The notes under the pieces were generated by a model. That model searched no databases and was not told the DNA's origin. It was given only the letters and a program-made list of their open reading frames with translations. A DNA stretch of 64,000 nt from Pseudomonadales bacterium. Lineage in GTDB: Bacteria > Pseudomonadota > Gammaproteobacteria > Pseudomonadales > Azotimanducaceae. This document shows positions 54,805-62,935 of the stretch, piece by piece (position 1 is the first letter of the stretch; each line of letters starts with the position of its first letter). Location of the stretch: positions 1 through 64,000 of the forward strand of contig JAJECH010000012.1 in assembly GCA_022822135.1 (NCBI GenBank), given 5' to 3'. The translations under genes and the position numbers were made by a program.

Positions 54805-55638
54805 GTGTCTGACGATCAACCTTTATTAACAGAGCGACGCGGAGAGACTGACGGGATCCTATGGATCACACTCAACCGTCCTGAGAAGCTAAACGCACTG
54901 ACGTTTCCATTGTTACGAGAACTTCGAGAGATTCTGTTTGATGCTCGATTCGATCGCAGTTTGCGTTGTATCGTCATTACAGGGGCGGGGCGCGGATTTT
55001 GTGCAGGAATGGACTTCAGCGGCGCGGCGAATCCAGACCCGGATCCGATACCCGATGGTCTAACGCCAGAAATGCAAGACATCGAAGGCTATCGCCTGAA
55101 TTTCCGTCACGAAACGGAAACCTATATCGCGCTTCGTCGAATGGAAATACCTATTCTCGTGAGCGTTAACGGTCCTTGCGTGGGTGCAGGCTTCGATTTA
55201 GCAAGTCATTGTGATCTTGCAGTGGTCTCGAAGGCTGCTCGATTCCAAGTCGCATATGTCAAGCGAGGACTCTATCCAGATCTTGGCGGTTTTTGGTCTC
55301 TTCCACGCGTACTTGGCTGGCGAAAGGCGATGGAAATGATGATGACGGGTCGCTTTATGAGTGCGGAAGAGGCACATGAAGCGGGATTTAGTAATTACCT
55401 CGTAGAACCTGACGAACTCGAATCAAAGACAATGGAATTAGCACTCGAACTTGAAGCGGGTCCACCAATTGGTCAGAAAGTCGGCAAGCTCCTTGCAGTT
55501 CGAACCGCTCATATGGATTTTGATACCGCGATGCAGTGGTCTGAATCGGTGATCCCATTAGTAGGACTGTCGCAAGATTTCAAGGAAGGACAAGCCGCGT
55601 TTCGTGAGAAACGCGATGCGAAATTTAGAGGATTCTGA
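54805..55638 (+). CDS. Enoyl-CoA hydratase/isomerase family protein
   Basis: The 277-residue crotonase-fold protein has ITLNRPEKLNALTFPLLREL, the oxyanion-hole motif CIVITGAGRGFCAGMDF and the second NH-donor loop VNGPCVGAGFDLASHCDLAV. The catalytic Glu positions of classic hydratases are not clear (KRGLYPDLGGFWSLPRVLG), so an isomerase or hydrolase role is possible. GTG 54805 is favoured as start; the frame is open from TTG 54784. It is followed after 9 nt by glutathione peroxidase. Confidence 0.9.
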   Translation: MSDDQPLLTERRGETDGILWITLNRPEKLNALTFPLLRELREILFDARFDRSLRCIVITGAGRGFCAGMDFSGAANPDPDPIPDGLTPEMQDIEGYRLNFRHETETYIALRRMEIPILVSVNGPCVGAGFDLASHCDLAVVSKAARFQVAYVKRGLYPDLGGFWSLPRVLGWRKAMEMMMTGRFMSAEEAHEAGFSNYLVEPDELESKTMELALELEAGPPIGQKVGKLLAVRTAHMDFDTAMQWSESVIPLVGLSQDFKEGQAAFREKRDAKFRGF

Positions 55639-55647
55639 GGATCAGTT

Positions 55648-56124
55648 ATGGCATTTCACGACTACAACATGAAAGCGATTGACGGTACGGATGTATCGTT
55701 CGATCAATTCAAAGGTAAGCACTGTTTGGTGGTCAATGTCGCAAGCGATTGTGGCTATACCAAACAATATGAGGGTCTCGAAAAGCTACAGCAAGATTTC
55801 GCAGCGAAGGACTTTACGGTCTTGGGATTTCCATGCAACCAATTCGGCGAGCAGGAACCTGGTACGGATGCGCAGATCTGTGAGTTTGCGCAATCGCAAT
55901 ACGGCGCGTCATTCCCGCTCTTCAGCAAGGTCGAAGTTCGTGATGACGGCGCATGTGATTTGTATCAGTGGCTTACATCTCAAAAAACACGACCTAACGG
56001 CAAACCTAACATCGGCTGGAACTTCACCAAGTTCCTGATTGACGGCGACGGGAATGTACTTGACCGCTTTGAACCACAAGTCACTCCTGAAGAAATCGCG
56101 GTTACTTTGAGTAAGGTCCTTTAA
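55648..56124 (+). CDS. Glutathione peroxidase family thiol peroxidase (Cys type)
   Basis: The 158-residue thioredoxin-fold peroxidase has VNVASDCGYTKQYEGL with the peroxidatic Cys, the conserved GFPCNQFGEQEPG, and WNFTKFLID with the catalytic Trp/Asn. It reduces hydroperoxides in the cytoplasm with thioredoxin or glutathione. Cys, not Sec, occupies the active site here, unlike the glutaredoxin candidate 5 kb downstream. It starts 9 nt after the hydratase gene behind GAGGATCAG. Confidence 0.94.
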   Translation: MAFHDYNMKAIDGTDVSFDQFKGKHCLVVNVASDCGYTKQYEGLEKLQQDFAAKDFTVLGFPCNQFGEQEPGTDAQICEFAQSQYGASFPLFSKVEVRDDGACDLYQWLTSQKTRPNGKPNIGWNFTKFLIDGDGNVLDRFEPQVTPEEIAVTLSKVL

Positions 56125-56592
56125 TTCAGCTCACCTTCAGTTGGATTTCATAAATGTAGATCGAGCACTCCAGGGCTAGCTTGCTATTGTTTGGCATTAA
56201 GAAAAGCGAAAGTTTGCACAAGACGGTCTCGATTAAGCGTGAATCCAGCTCGCGCTACATATCTGCAATCACGGGAAACTCTGTTTACGTGCGGATACCA
56301 CGAATCGGAGTCCTAGCTGACACTGATGTATAGACCTAGTCAATCCGTGCATAGAGTAGTCTCCTCGTACATGCGACATCGGTACTATACGCGCGATCAG
56401 CGATCCATCTTCTAGTAGAACCAACGGCAATTACTTTCGTTGTTCGTTCTAAGAGTGGACGGAGCTTGACGATATCGCGTACTTTTCGCTCGATCTCTAC
56501 TCGTATTTCACGCTGAGACGTACGGACTTACCGATGTTCGCGAGCTCAGCATGTGAATCTAACTCATATTAGTAACGAAGGAAACAATTAAC
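56125..56592. other. Intergenic region upstream of GmrSD-like gene
   Basis: 468 bp with no convincing reading frame in either direction and no clear hairpin terminator. It holds the GmrSD-like gene's promoter region. Nothing else was recognised. Confidence 0.5.
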
Positions 56593-58410
56593 GTGGACTG
56601 CAAATTCATGCGCGTCGCAGGTGCTCTTCAGTCGTTCTACACCGTTCCAGTCTATCAACGCGAATACGTATGGGACAGCGAAAACGTGAATCAGCTTTTA
56701 AACGATATTCGAGATAACACAGAAGCGTCCGCAACTGGAGCGCCAATTGCTGATTCTGATGTCTATTTCATAGGCTCGATCGTCGTGGTGGTTGAGAATA
56801 ACGCACCGCAAAAGTTCGTCTTGATCGATGGGCAGCAGCGTCTGACCACTCTATTCCTGATTCTCTGCGGCATTAAGGCAAGACTCACCGAGCTAGGAGA
56901 AGACACTCCGAATTGGTTAAACGACACACTTAGGAACGTTGTTGTTGACGCTAAGGGGGACGACAAGCACGAATATCGCTTGGAGCTCAATTACAAGAAG
57001 AATCAAGAAATTCTGATCGAAGCTTTCAGAGGTGATGTGACTGTGAAGGCTTCTGAGAGTCGAACTCCGTCACAAAAAAACATGGTCCAAGCCTTTACCT
57101 GCGTGCGCGATTTCTTGAAGGAGTATGAGTCCAGCGTTGCCTTGAAGCAGTTCGCAGCGGATCTACAGAATAAAGTAGGCCTTGTCCGTATTGAGACGAG
57201 TGATATGCAAAAAGCCCTTGTCGTGTTCGAGACGCTCAATGATCGGGGCGTCGGGTTAGACGCATTCGACCTCTTGAAGAATCTGCTCTATAAGGAAGTA
57301 AGCAACGATCAAACTAGCAATCAGTTAACTGAGATTTGGAATGAAATCAAAGATTACATTGCCGATAGCGCTCACATACGACCTCTCAGATTTCTTCGTT
57401 ATTTCCTATTCAGTATCGACGACGACATCGGTAACAAACCCCCAACCGAGCAGAAGGCGTTCTCGTGGTTTCAAAATAATGAGAACCTTGACAGGTTTTC
57501 GATAAACCACCAACCAATTAAGTTTGCAAAACGACTTCATTCGGCGGCGAAACACTATAACGAAATGCTGACCAGAAGCCTTAACCATCTAGGTGAAAGA
57601 TCACCTGCAATGTCTTCTCTGAACTGTTTGGCTGGTAAAACCGCGAGACAACACATGGCACTGCTATTAACCGCGGCTGAAAAGAATTGCCCTAAAGAAA
57701 AATTTGAAAGGCTGGTCGAGAGTATTGAGTCAGTACTGTTCTACAGCTTCTCCACAGGATTGCGAAGCCAGACTTTAGAACAGCATTTCTCCGATTGGAC
57801 CCGCAGACTTAAGAAAATGAACTTGACGGACGATAGCGCGTTTGACGACTTGATTCAAGTTATGCGGAACGACATGATGGGAGCGTATACGCTGTTTTAC
57901 GAAGGATTTGATTCATTCAGTCAACTCAGCGTCAACCGAGCAAGACTGATCTACATCCTTGGTAAGTTCTTGCAGAATAGCGAGAAACTAAATAACGACT
58001 CAGACTACGCATTTTTGGATACCCTCATAGGTAAAAGTACCAGTAAGTTAGAAATTGAGCATGTCTATCCCCAAAACCCATCAACTGCATCGCGGGATGA
58101 ATTTGGCGTAACGGACGATGACGAATCGGAGGAATCAATTCGTCTCCTCAGCAATCTACTCTTAATGGAGGCAAGCCTGCAAAAATCGTGCAGCAACAAG
58201 CCGTATTCCGAGAAGAAGCTGAAATACAGCGAGTCACAATTCTGGATGGTAAAGAAGTTCGCGAAGGAGAATCCATTCGGTCCTTCCAGTCTCATCAAGG
58301 GATTGAAAGCTTGGCCAACTCACGAGGGTTGGAATCGTGAAGAGCTTCTTCGCCGCCAAGAGTTTCTCAAAGAGAAAGCTCGCGAAATCTGGAATTTCGG
58401 ACGTGGATAG
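56593..58410 (+). CDS. GmrSD-like type IV restriction protein (DUF262 + DUF1524)
   Basis: The 605-residue protein has an N-terminal DUF262 domain with VPVYQREYVW and the ParB/Srx-like nucleotide motif IDGQQRLTTL (about residues 78-87), plus ALVVFETLNDRGVGLDAFDLLKN. The C-terminal DUF1524 His-Me nuclease has IEHVYPQNP near residue 488. GmrSD enzymes cut modified phage DNA using NTP. Here both parts are in one chain, as in single-chain members. The start is GTG 56593, with AAGGAAAC upstream. It stands alone with 468 bp before and 237 bp after, without other recognisable defence genes adjacent. Confidence 0.9.
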   Translation: MDCKFMRVAGALQSFYTVPVYQREYVWDSENVNQLLNDIRDNTEASATGAPIADSDVYFIGSIVVVVENNAPQKFVLIDGQQRLTTLFLILCGIKARLTELGEDTPNWLNDTLRNVVVDAKGDDKHEYRLELNYKKNQEILIEAFRGDVTVKASESRTPSQKNMVQAFTCVRDFLKEYESSVALKQFAADLQNKVGLVRIETSDMQKALVVFETLNDRGVGLDAFDLLKNLLYKEVSNDQTSNQLTEIWNEIKDYIADSAHIRPLRFLRYFLFSIDDDIGNKPPTEQKAFSWFQNNENLDRFSINHQPIKFAKRLHSAAKHYNEMLTRSLNHLGERSPAMSSLNCLAGKTARQHMALLLTAAEKNCPKEKFERLVESIESVLFYSFSTGLRSQTLEQHFSDWTRRLKKMNLTDDSAFDDLIQVMRNDMMGAYTLFYEGFDSFSQLSVNRARLIYILGKFLQNSEKLNNDSDYAFLDTLIGKSTSKLEIEHVYPQNPSTASRDEFGVTDDDESEESIRLLSNLLLMEASLQKSCSNKPYSEKKLKYSESQFWMVKKFAKENPFGPSSLIKGLKAWPTHEGWNREELLRRQEFLKEKAREIWNFGRG

Positions 58411-58647
58411 CTGTCCTTCAAGCAGACACTACCCGATTGGGGCTCACTCTCCTAATACACGCGTAAGCAATTTTCTAAACAGAATATTCGCACGCTTGTT
58501 CAGTATTTAAAATCCGACGCTAGTTCACGCGCGCCACACACTGCTTTGCAAGCGGTCGGGCTTTCGCACGAACGCTTTCTTGACCTACACGATCGTAGAT
58601 ACATCCGCAGCAACGTTTCTTGCCAGCTGCGGACTTAGGAGAACACT

Positions 58648-60303
58648 ATGGCTACTGTAAATGGCGCGACTTTGATGGCGCGGAGCCTTAAGCAACAAGG
58701 TGTCGACTATATGTTTGGCATCGTCGGTTTCCCCGTCCAGGGTGTAGCCGCGGCTGCCCAAAACGAAGGGATCACCTACATCGGGATGCGCAACGAACAG
58801 GCAGCAAGCTACGCCGCGCACGCGGCAGGTTACCTCACGGGTCGACCGCAAGCATGCCTGACAGTCTCCGGTCCGGGGGTCATCCACGCTTTTCCCGGAT
58901 TGGCGAATGCAAAAGAAAACTGCTGGCCGATGATCTTGATCGGTGGCGCTTCCCCCGTGTACCAAAACGGTATGGGTGCGTTTCAGGAGGAACGTCAGAC
59001 AGAGCTAGCTGCGCCATATTGCAAGTACGCCCACAACATTGAACACGCCGAGCGTATTCCTTACTACGTTGCGCAGGCGGTACAAAGCTCGATCTATGGT
59101 CGACCAGGCCCAGTTTATTTGGACTTTCCAGATGACATCATTCGAGCAGAAGTCGAAGAAGACGAAGTCCAATCGGTTTCTAAAGTCCCTGAACCACCAC
59201 GAACACTCGCTGACCCAAGCGCAATTGAAGGTGCACTAGATGCGCTTGAGTCCGCAGAGAAACCGCTGGTTGTCGTAGGTAAAGGTATGGCATGGTCGCG
59301 AGCCGAAGATGAGGTTCGCGCGTTCATCGAACGCACGCAACTTCCTTTCCTTGCGTCTCCTATGGGTAAAGGTATTCTGCCGGATGACGATCCTCTATCT
59401 GTAGGCGCTGCACGAAGTACAGCACTCCGCGAAGCGGACGTGGTGTTCTTAATGGGCGCACGTCTGAATTGGATCATGCACTTCGGACTACCACCACGCT
59501 TCAATAAAGATGTGCGAGTCATTCAGCTCGACATCAATCCAGAAGAGATCGGTCGAAACGTCCAATCCGAAGTGGCGTTGGTCGGTGACGGCAAGGCAAT
59601 CACACAGCAGCTAAATACGGCGCTCGGCAATCGACAGTGGTTCTACCCAGACGAAACTGAATGGCGGCAAACATTGAAAGCGAAAGCGGACGACAACGCC
59701 GAGGCGGTGAAAGGCATGATCGAAGACGATGCGTCACCGATGAACTACTATCGGGCATTTAAAGACATCAACGAGTGGTTACCCGATGACGCGATCATCA
59801 TCGGTGAGGGTGCTAACACGATGGATATCGGACGCACGCAAATGCTCAACAAGCGAGCACGACATCGTCTCGACGCCGGCACGTATGGGACCATGGGTAT
59901 CGGTCTCGGTTTTGCGATCGCAGCCGCGGTCACCAATCCGGACCAACCGGTCGTATCCGTTCAAGGCGATTCCGCGTTCGGATTCTCTGGGATGGAAATC
60001 GAAACGATGGTTCGTTACAAGCTACCCGTAAAACTCATCGTCTTGAACAACGGCGGTATTGGCGGCGGTATCGGCCCGCTCAAGGAAGGTCAAACAGTAC
60101 CACCTGGCATCCTGACGTACGGCGCACACTATGAAGGCATGATGGAAGCCCTCGGTGGAAGAGGCTACTACGTTGAAGATCCTCAAAATCTGCGTGATGC
60201 ACTAGACGATGCGATGGCGTTTGATGGTCCGACACTAATTAACGTACCGCTCAATCCTCGCGCCGGACGCAAACCGCAACAGTTCGGCTGGCTTACCACA
60301 TAA
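58648..60303 (+). CDS. Thiamine-diphosphate 2-hydroxyacyl-CoA lyase / oxalyl-CoA decarboxylase
   Basis: The 551-residue ThDP enzyme has the catalytic Glu50 in GMRNEQAASYAAHAAGYL, the ThDP/Mg motif GDSAFGFSGMEIE ending at LNNGG, and EGANTMDIGRT plus GTMGIGLGFAIAAAV. This last pair is the signature shared by peroxisomal 2-hydroxyacyl-CoA lyase (HACL1) and bacterial oxalyl-CoA decarboxylase. Either activity releases formyl-CoA or CO2 from a CoA thioester. With six PhyH proteins and three CoA-transferase domains in the window, a lyase acting on 2-hydroxyacyl-CoA is attractive. It is the first gene of a probable seven-gene operon. Start ATG 58648 is behind AGGAGAAC. Confidence 0.92.
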   Translation: MATVNGATLMARSLKQQGVDYMFGIVGFPVQGVAAAAQNEGITYIGMRNEQAASYAAHAAGYLTGRPQACLTVSGPGVIHAFPGLANAKENCWPMILIGGASPVYQNGMGAFQEERQTELAAPYCKYAHNIEHAERIPYYVAQAVQSSIYGRPGPVYLDFPDDIIRAEVEEDEVQSVSKVPEPPRTLADPSAIEGALDALESAEKPLVVVGKGMAWSRAEDEVRAFIERTQLPFLASPMGKGILPDDDPLSVGAARSTALREADVVFLMGARLNWIMHFGLPPRFNKDVRVIQLDINPEEIGRNVQSEVALVGDGKAITQQLNTALGNRQWFYPDETEWRQTLKAKADDNAEAVKGMIEDDASPMNYYRAFKDINEWLPDDAIIIGEGANTMDIGRTQMLNKRARHRLDAGTYGTMGIGLGFAIAAAVTNPDQPVVSVQGDSAFGFSGMEIETMVRYKLPVKLIVLNNGGIGGGIGPLKEGQTVPPGILTYGAHYEGMMEALGGRGYYVEDPQNLRDALDDAMAFDGPTLINVPLNPRAGRKPQQFGWLTT

Positions 60304-60341
60304 ACAGCCACGTCTGACGTTCGTCGACCTATCATAGAGTC

Positions 60342-60803
60342 ATGACTGATCAGACCAAAGAACCGATCGGCAAACTCGATCACATCGGGTTTGCCGTTCA
60401 CAGCATCGAGGAAGCCAGAAAGTTCTGGGAAGACCAGCTGGGTGCAACGCTTCAACGAGTTGTAGATCACCACAGTGGCGACTTTCGGCTTGGTATCCTC
60501 GACTTACATGGATTCTGCATCGAGCTACTTGAACCGACGAATCCAGACGGATTCTTGCAGAAGTATCTCGAGAAACGCGGTGAAGGTGTTCATCACATAA
60601 CGCTGCAAACGCCAGAACTCATCGAAAAGGTTTCCGGTTTGGAAGAAGCTGGTGTACGCGTTGTGGACAAGCATTTCGACAAGGAAGAAGGCGGTGTTGA
60701 CGCATTCATTTCGCCTAAAAGTTCGCATGGCGTGTTGATCCAGCTTGGCGAGAATGTCGGTCCGCTGAATAATCCGCCGTTTTGGGAAACGGACAAACCT
60801 TGA
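60342..60803 (+). CDS. VOC-family protein, methylmalonyl-CoA epimerase-like
   Basis: The 153-residue glyoxalase-fold protein has metal-ligand candidates His14 in KLDHIGFAVH, Glu in CIELLEP and His in GEGVHHITLQ, plus SHGVLIQLGE at the C-terminus. This is the pattern of methylmalonyl-CoA epimerase and related VOC epimerases. Given the preceding acyl-CoA lyase it may epimerise an acyl-CoA. It starts 38 nt after the lyase gene; the next frame begins 8 nt after its stop. Confidence 0.87.
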   Translation: MTDQTKEPIGKLDHIGFAVHSIEEARKFWEDQLGATLQRVVDHHSGDFRLGILDLHGFCIELLEPTNPDGFLQKYLEKRGEGVHHITLQTPELIEKVSGLEEAGVRVVDKHFDKEEGGVDAFISPKSSHGVLIQLGENVGPLNNPPFWETDKP

Positions 60804-60811
60804 ACCAGCCT

Positions 60812-61543
60812 ATGCCGGTCGTTTATTGGCAACCGGGATGAACCAGTTGCTTACGGGTTAAAGAATTCCTCTCGACCCGTGCGGTCGAGTTTGTATCCGC
60901 AAATGTCCGAGAGGACGAATCACGGCAAGCAGAGCTCAGTTCGCTCGGTTTCAGCACCGTACCTATTGTCGCGGTCGGAAAACAAGCCGTACATGGTGTT
61001 GATTTACAACAAGTAGCGGGTTTGATCGGGCTTGTTTACAACTCAAACCCCGAACTCTCTCCCTCCGAACTTATAAACCGTCAGGTCGAATTACTGTCGA
61101 TTCTCGATAGTACGATCGACAGCATCCCTGAAACCGCGCACGACCAAAAGATTCCAGGTCGCGATCGAACCATTTGGAACCTCGTTGAGCACATGTGCGA
61201 AATCGCCCATGTCTATCAACGAGTTGCAGAAGGTACATCAACGTTTGACGCCGCCGCGGCAGACGCCGAAGTTACAGGTAAATCAACGCTTGACCAACTC
61301 CACGCTTCACTCGACAGTCTCAGGGACAATCTGTCGCGTGAAACCTACGAATACGAAAAGCAGGTTGAAACGTATTTCGGCGTCGCGTCGCTACATTACG
61401 TACTTGAGCGCAGCACGTGGCATATCGCTCAACATCTAAGACAGCTTGCGAGTCTTATGCGAGGCATCGACAAGTCGATCATGGAGGATATTGACACGAA
61501 GCTTCTAGATCGGCTACCCATCCCGAACGAGGTCTGGGACTGA
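60812..61543 (+). CDS. Glutaredoxin-DinB fusion with in-frame TGA at the redox Cys (candidate selenoprotein)
   Basis: From ATG 60812 the frame reads MPVVYWQPG, TGA (60839-60841), then TSCLRVKEFL, and stays open to 61543. With the TGA read as selenocysteine it gives 243 residues. The N-terminal part is a full glutaredoxin fold: strand VVYWQPG, U10-x-x-C13, helix CLRVKEFL, strand VEFVSANV, and the cis-Pro loop STVPIVAVG. The rest is DinB-like, with WNLVEHM and WHIAQHLRQL supplying the three His. It is 8 nt after the VOC gene. If TGA is a true stop, translation could only start later, for example at TTG 61022, leaving the DinB part alone. A Cys-to-stop mutation (TGC or TGT to TGA) is the main alternative. 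Confidence 0.7.
60871..60889 (+). promoter_or_regulatory. Candidate bacterial SECIS hairpin
   Basis: CTCGACC (60871-60877) pairs perfectly with GGTCGAG (60883-60889) around the loop CGTGC. It begins 29 nt after the in-frame TGA. Bacterial SECIS elements are hairpins within the coding sequence shortly downstream of UGA, with a short apical loop carrying a G near its 5' side. Spacing, stem length and loop all fit that description. The call is inferential, because such stems also occur by chance. Confidence 0.5.
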
Positions 61544-61544
61544 G

Positions 61545-61970
61545 TTGAGTCGATCTTCACAAAAACGTCCCATCGGTGCGAAGAAATTCGTCATACTGCA
61601 CCACAGTAAGTGCTATCGAGACTCATTCCATTACCGCATTTGCGCGGACGCTGAAATCGAACACCTCGAGAGCGACGACTTGAGCACCCAACACCCAAAC
61701 TCTATCGGAATCGAGTTAGTAGGGGATTTCGATCACGACCCTGTCCCCTCCGCGCAGTTGCAAGCGCTTAAAGATCTGCTACTAGAGCTCAAATTACGAT
61801 ATCCTGCGATCCAGGTTGGCGCGCATCGACAAATCAGAGGCGACCGAAAAACGTCATGCCCGGGACGTAGATTTCCGATGCGTGAATTACGTGAATGGGC
61901 AGCCACCCACCTCATTGACCAACGTGACGACATCCTTCGCGAAGTGATCGAGTCTCAATACCGCCCTTAG
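61545..61970 (+). CDS. PGRP/Amidase_2-type N-acetylmuramoyl-L-alanine amidase-like protein
   Basis: The 141-residue zinc amidase fold has ligands His in FVILHHS, His in VGAHRQI and Cys in KTSCPGRRFP, with NSIGIELVGDFDHD as the central strand. It has no signal peptide, so it may act in the cytoplasm on recycled muropeptides, like AmpD, or on another amide. The N-terminal part is shorter than usual. The start is TTG 61545, 1 nt after the preceding stop (TGAGTTG). Confidence 0.85.
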   Translation: MSRSSQKRPIGAKKFVILHHSKCYRDSFHYRICADAEIEHLESDDLSTQHPNSIGIELVGDFDHDPVPSAQLQALKDLLLELKLRYPAIQVGAHRQIRGDRKTSCPGRRFPMRELREWAATHLIDQRDDILREVIESQYRP

Positions 61971-62011
61971 GGGTAAACTTCGAACTCACGTACGAACCAT
62001 TAGTAACGCAA

Positions 62012-62908
62012 ATGGACATTGCCGCTCAGGGAGCACAACCAAATCTCGACGGTCTCTTTCAAGATCTTGAGCGGTACGGACTAATGAAGTACGCCCTCGA
62101 ACTCGACGCGTACGGCATGACGGTGATTCCGCCCGAAACGATGGGAGTCGACGCGGATTTCGTCACGCGACTAAGAGACGCAATCATCCGCACGTGTGAA
62201 AAGCGCAATGACCTTTCCATCGGCGATCCAGCTGATTCTTCACCCGAAGATGTCGGCAAAGCCTTCATTAATTCGTGGTACTTGCTGCAGGAAGACGAGG
62301 TCTTCGTCGAGGCTGCGTTGAATCCGCGCGTACTGACCATGGCACGCTGGCTGTGCGGTCAAAGTGCCGTTTTAGCTGGACATACGTGGATCATCAAACC
62401 GAAAACCAAACATGGATTAGGTTTGCACAGCGATGCTCACGGTATTCCTCCTGGCGGCGGACATATCGCTCACGTGGCGAACCTCTCCTGGTTGTGTACT
62501 GATTACACATCGGCAGATGACGGACCAACGGTATTCGTACCCGGAAGTCATCGTTATGGTCGTGCGACACTACCGCACGAGTCTTCGCTTGAAGAGACAC
62601 CTTTTCCGGTTGTAACACTTGAAGGTGAAGCTGGATCACTTGCCGTTTGGCACGGTTCGACGTGGCACGGCTCGCAACCGCGAAAGAATCCCGGCTTGAG
62701 AGTGACCTTGGTGCAGGTGTTCATGCGAATGCACATGCGACCGATTCACCTTTGGGATCGTGATGAGATCAGCAGCAACCTACTCTCCAAGTATCCAGAA
62801 CTGGAACGTGTATTAGGTCTTGAATCGCTGTACCCCTATAAAGAACACAATCATCATCCTGAACGTGTTGGTCCGTTTATGAAAACAGGTACCGACCCGT
62901 TCGCGTAA
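62012..62908 (+). CDS. PhyH-family oxygenase 6 (298 aa)
   Basis: Predicted Fe(II)/2-oxoglutarate dioxygenase with His139-Ser-Asp141 in LGLHSDAHG and distal His219 in STWHGSQPRKNPGLR. The loop between them has PTVFVPGSHRYGR, the typical strand preceding the distal His. It is 41 nt after the amidase and 27 nt before the lactonase gene, inside the operon headed by the hydroxyacyl-CoA lyase. Its role may be to supply a 2-hydroxylated substrate to that lyase, which is inference. Confidence 0.87.
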   Translation: MDIAAQGAQPNLDGLFQDLERYGLMKYALELDAYGMTVIPPETMGVDADFVTRLRDAIIRTCEKRNDLSIGDPADSSPEDVGKAFINSWYLLQEDEVFVEAALNPRVLTMARWLCGQSAVLAGHTWIIKPKTKHGLGLHSDAHGIPPGGGHIAHVANLSWLCTDYTSADDGPTVFVPGSHRYGRATLPHESSLEETPFPVVTLEGEAGSLAVWHGSTWHGSQPRKNPGLRVTLVQVFMRMHMRPIHLWDRDEISSNLLSKYPELERVLGLESLYPYKEHNHHPERVGPFMKTGTDPFA

Positions 62909-62935
62909 CGATCGCACGATACAAAGAGATTCAAA

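Noticed and set aside
55648-56124. Glutathione peroxidase as a second selenoprotein
   Set aside because: Its active-site codon encodes Cys (SDCGY), and no in-frame TGA occurs.
61022-61543. Taking TTG 61022 as the real start of a stand-alone DinB protein
   Set aside because: The same frame upstream encodes a complete glutaredoxin fold interrupted only by one TGA at the redox position, so the longer gene is the better reading; the short form remains the fallback.
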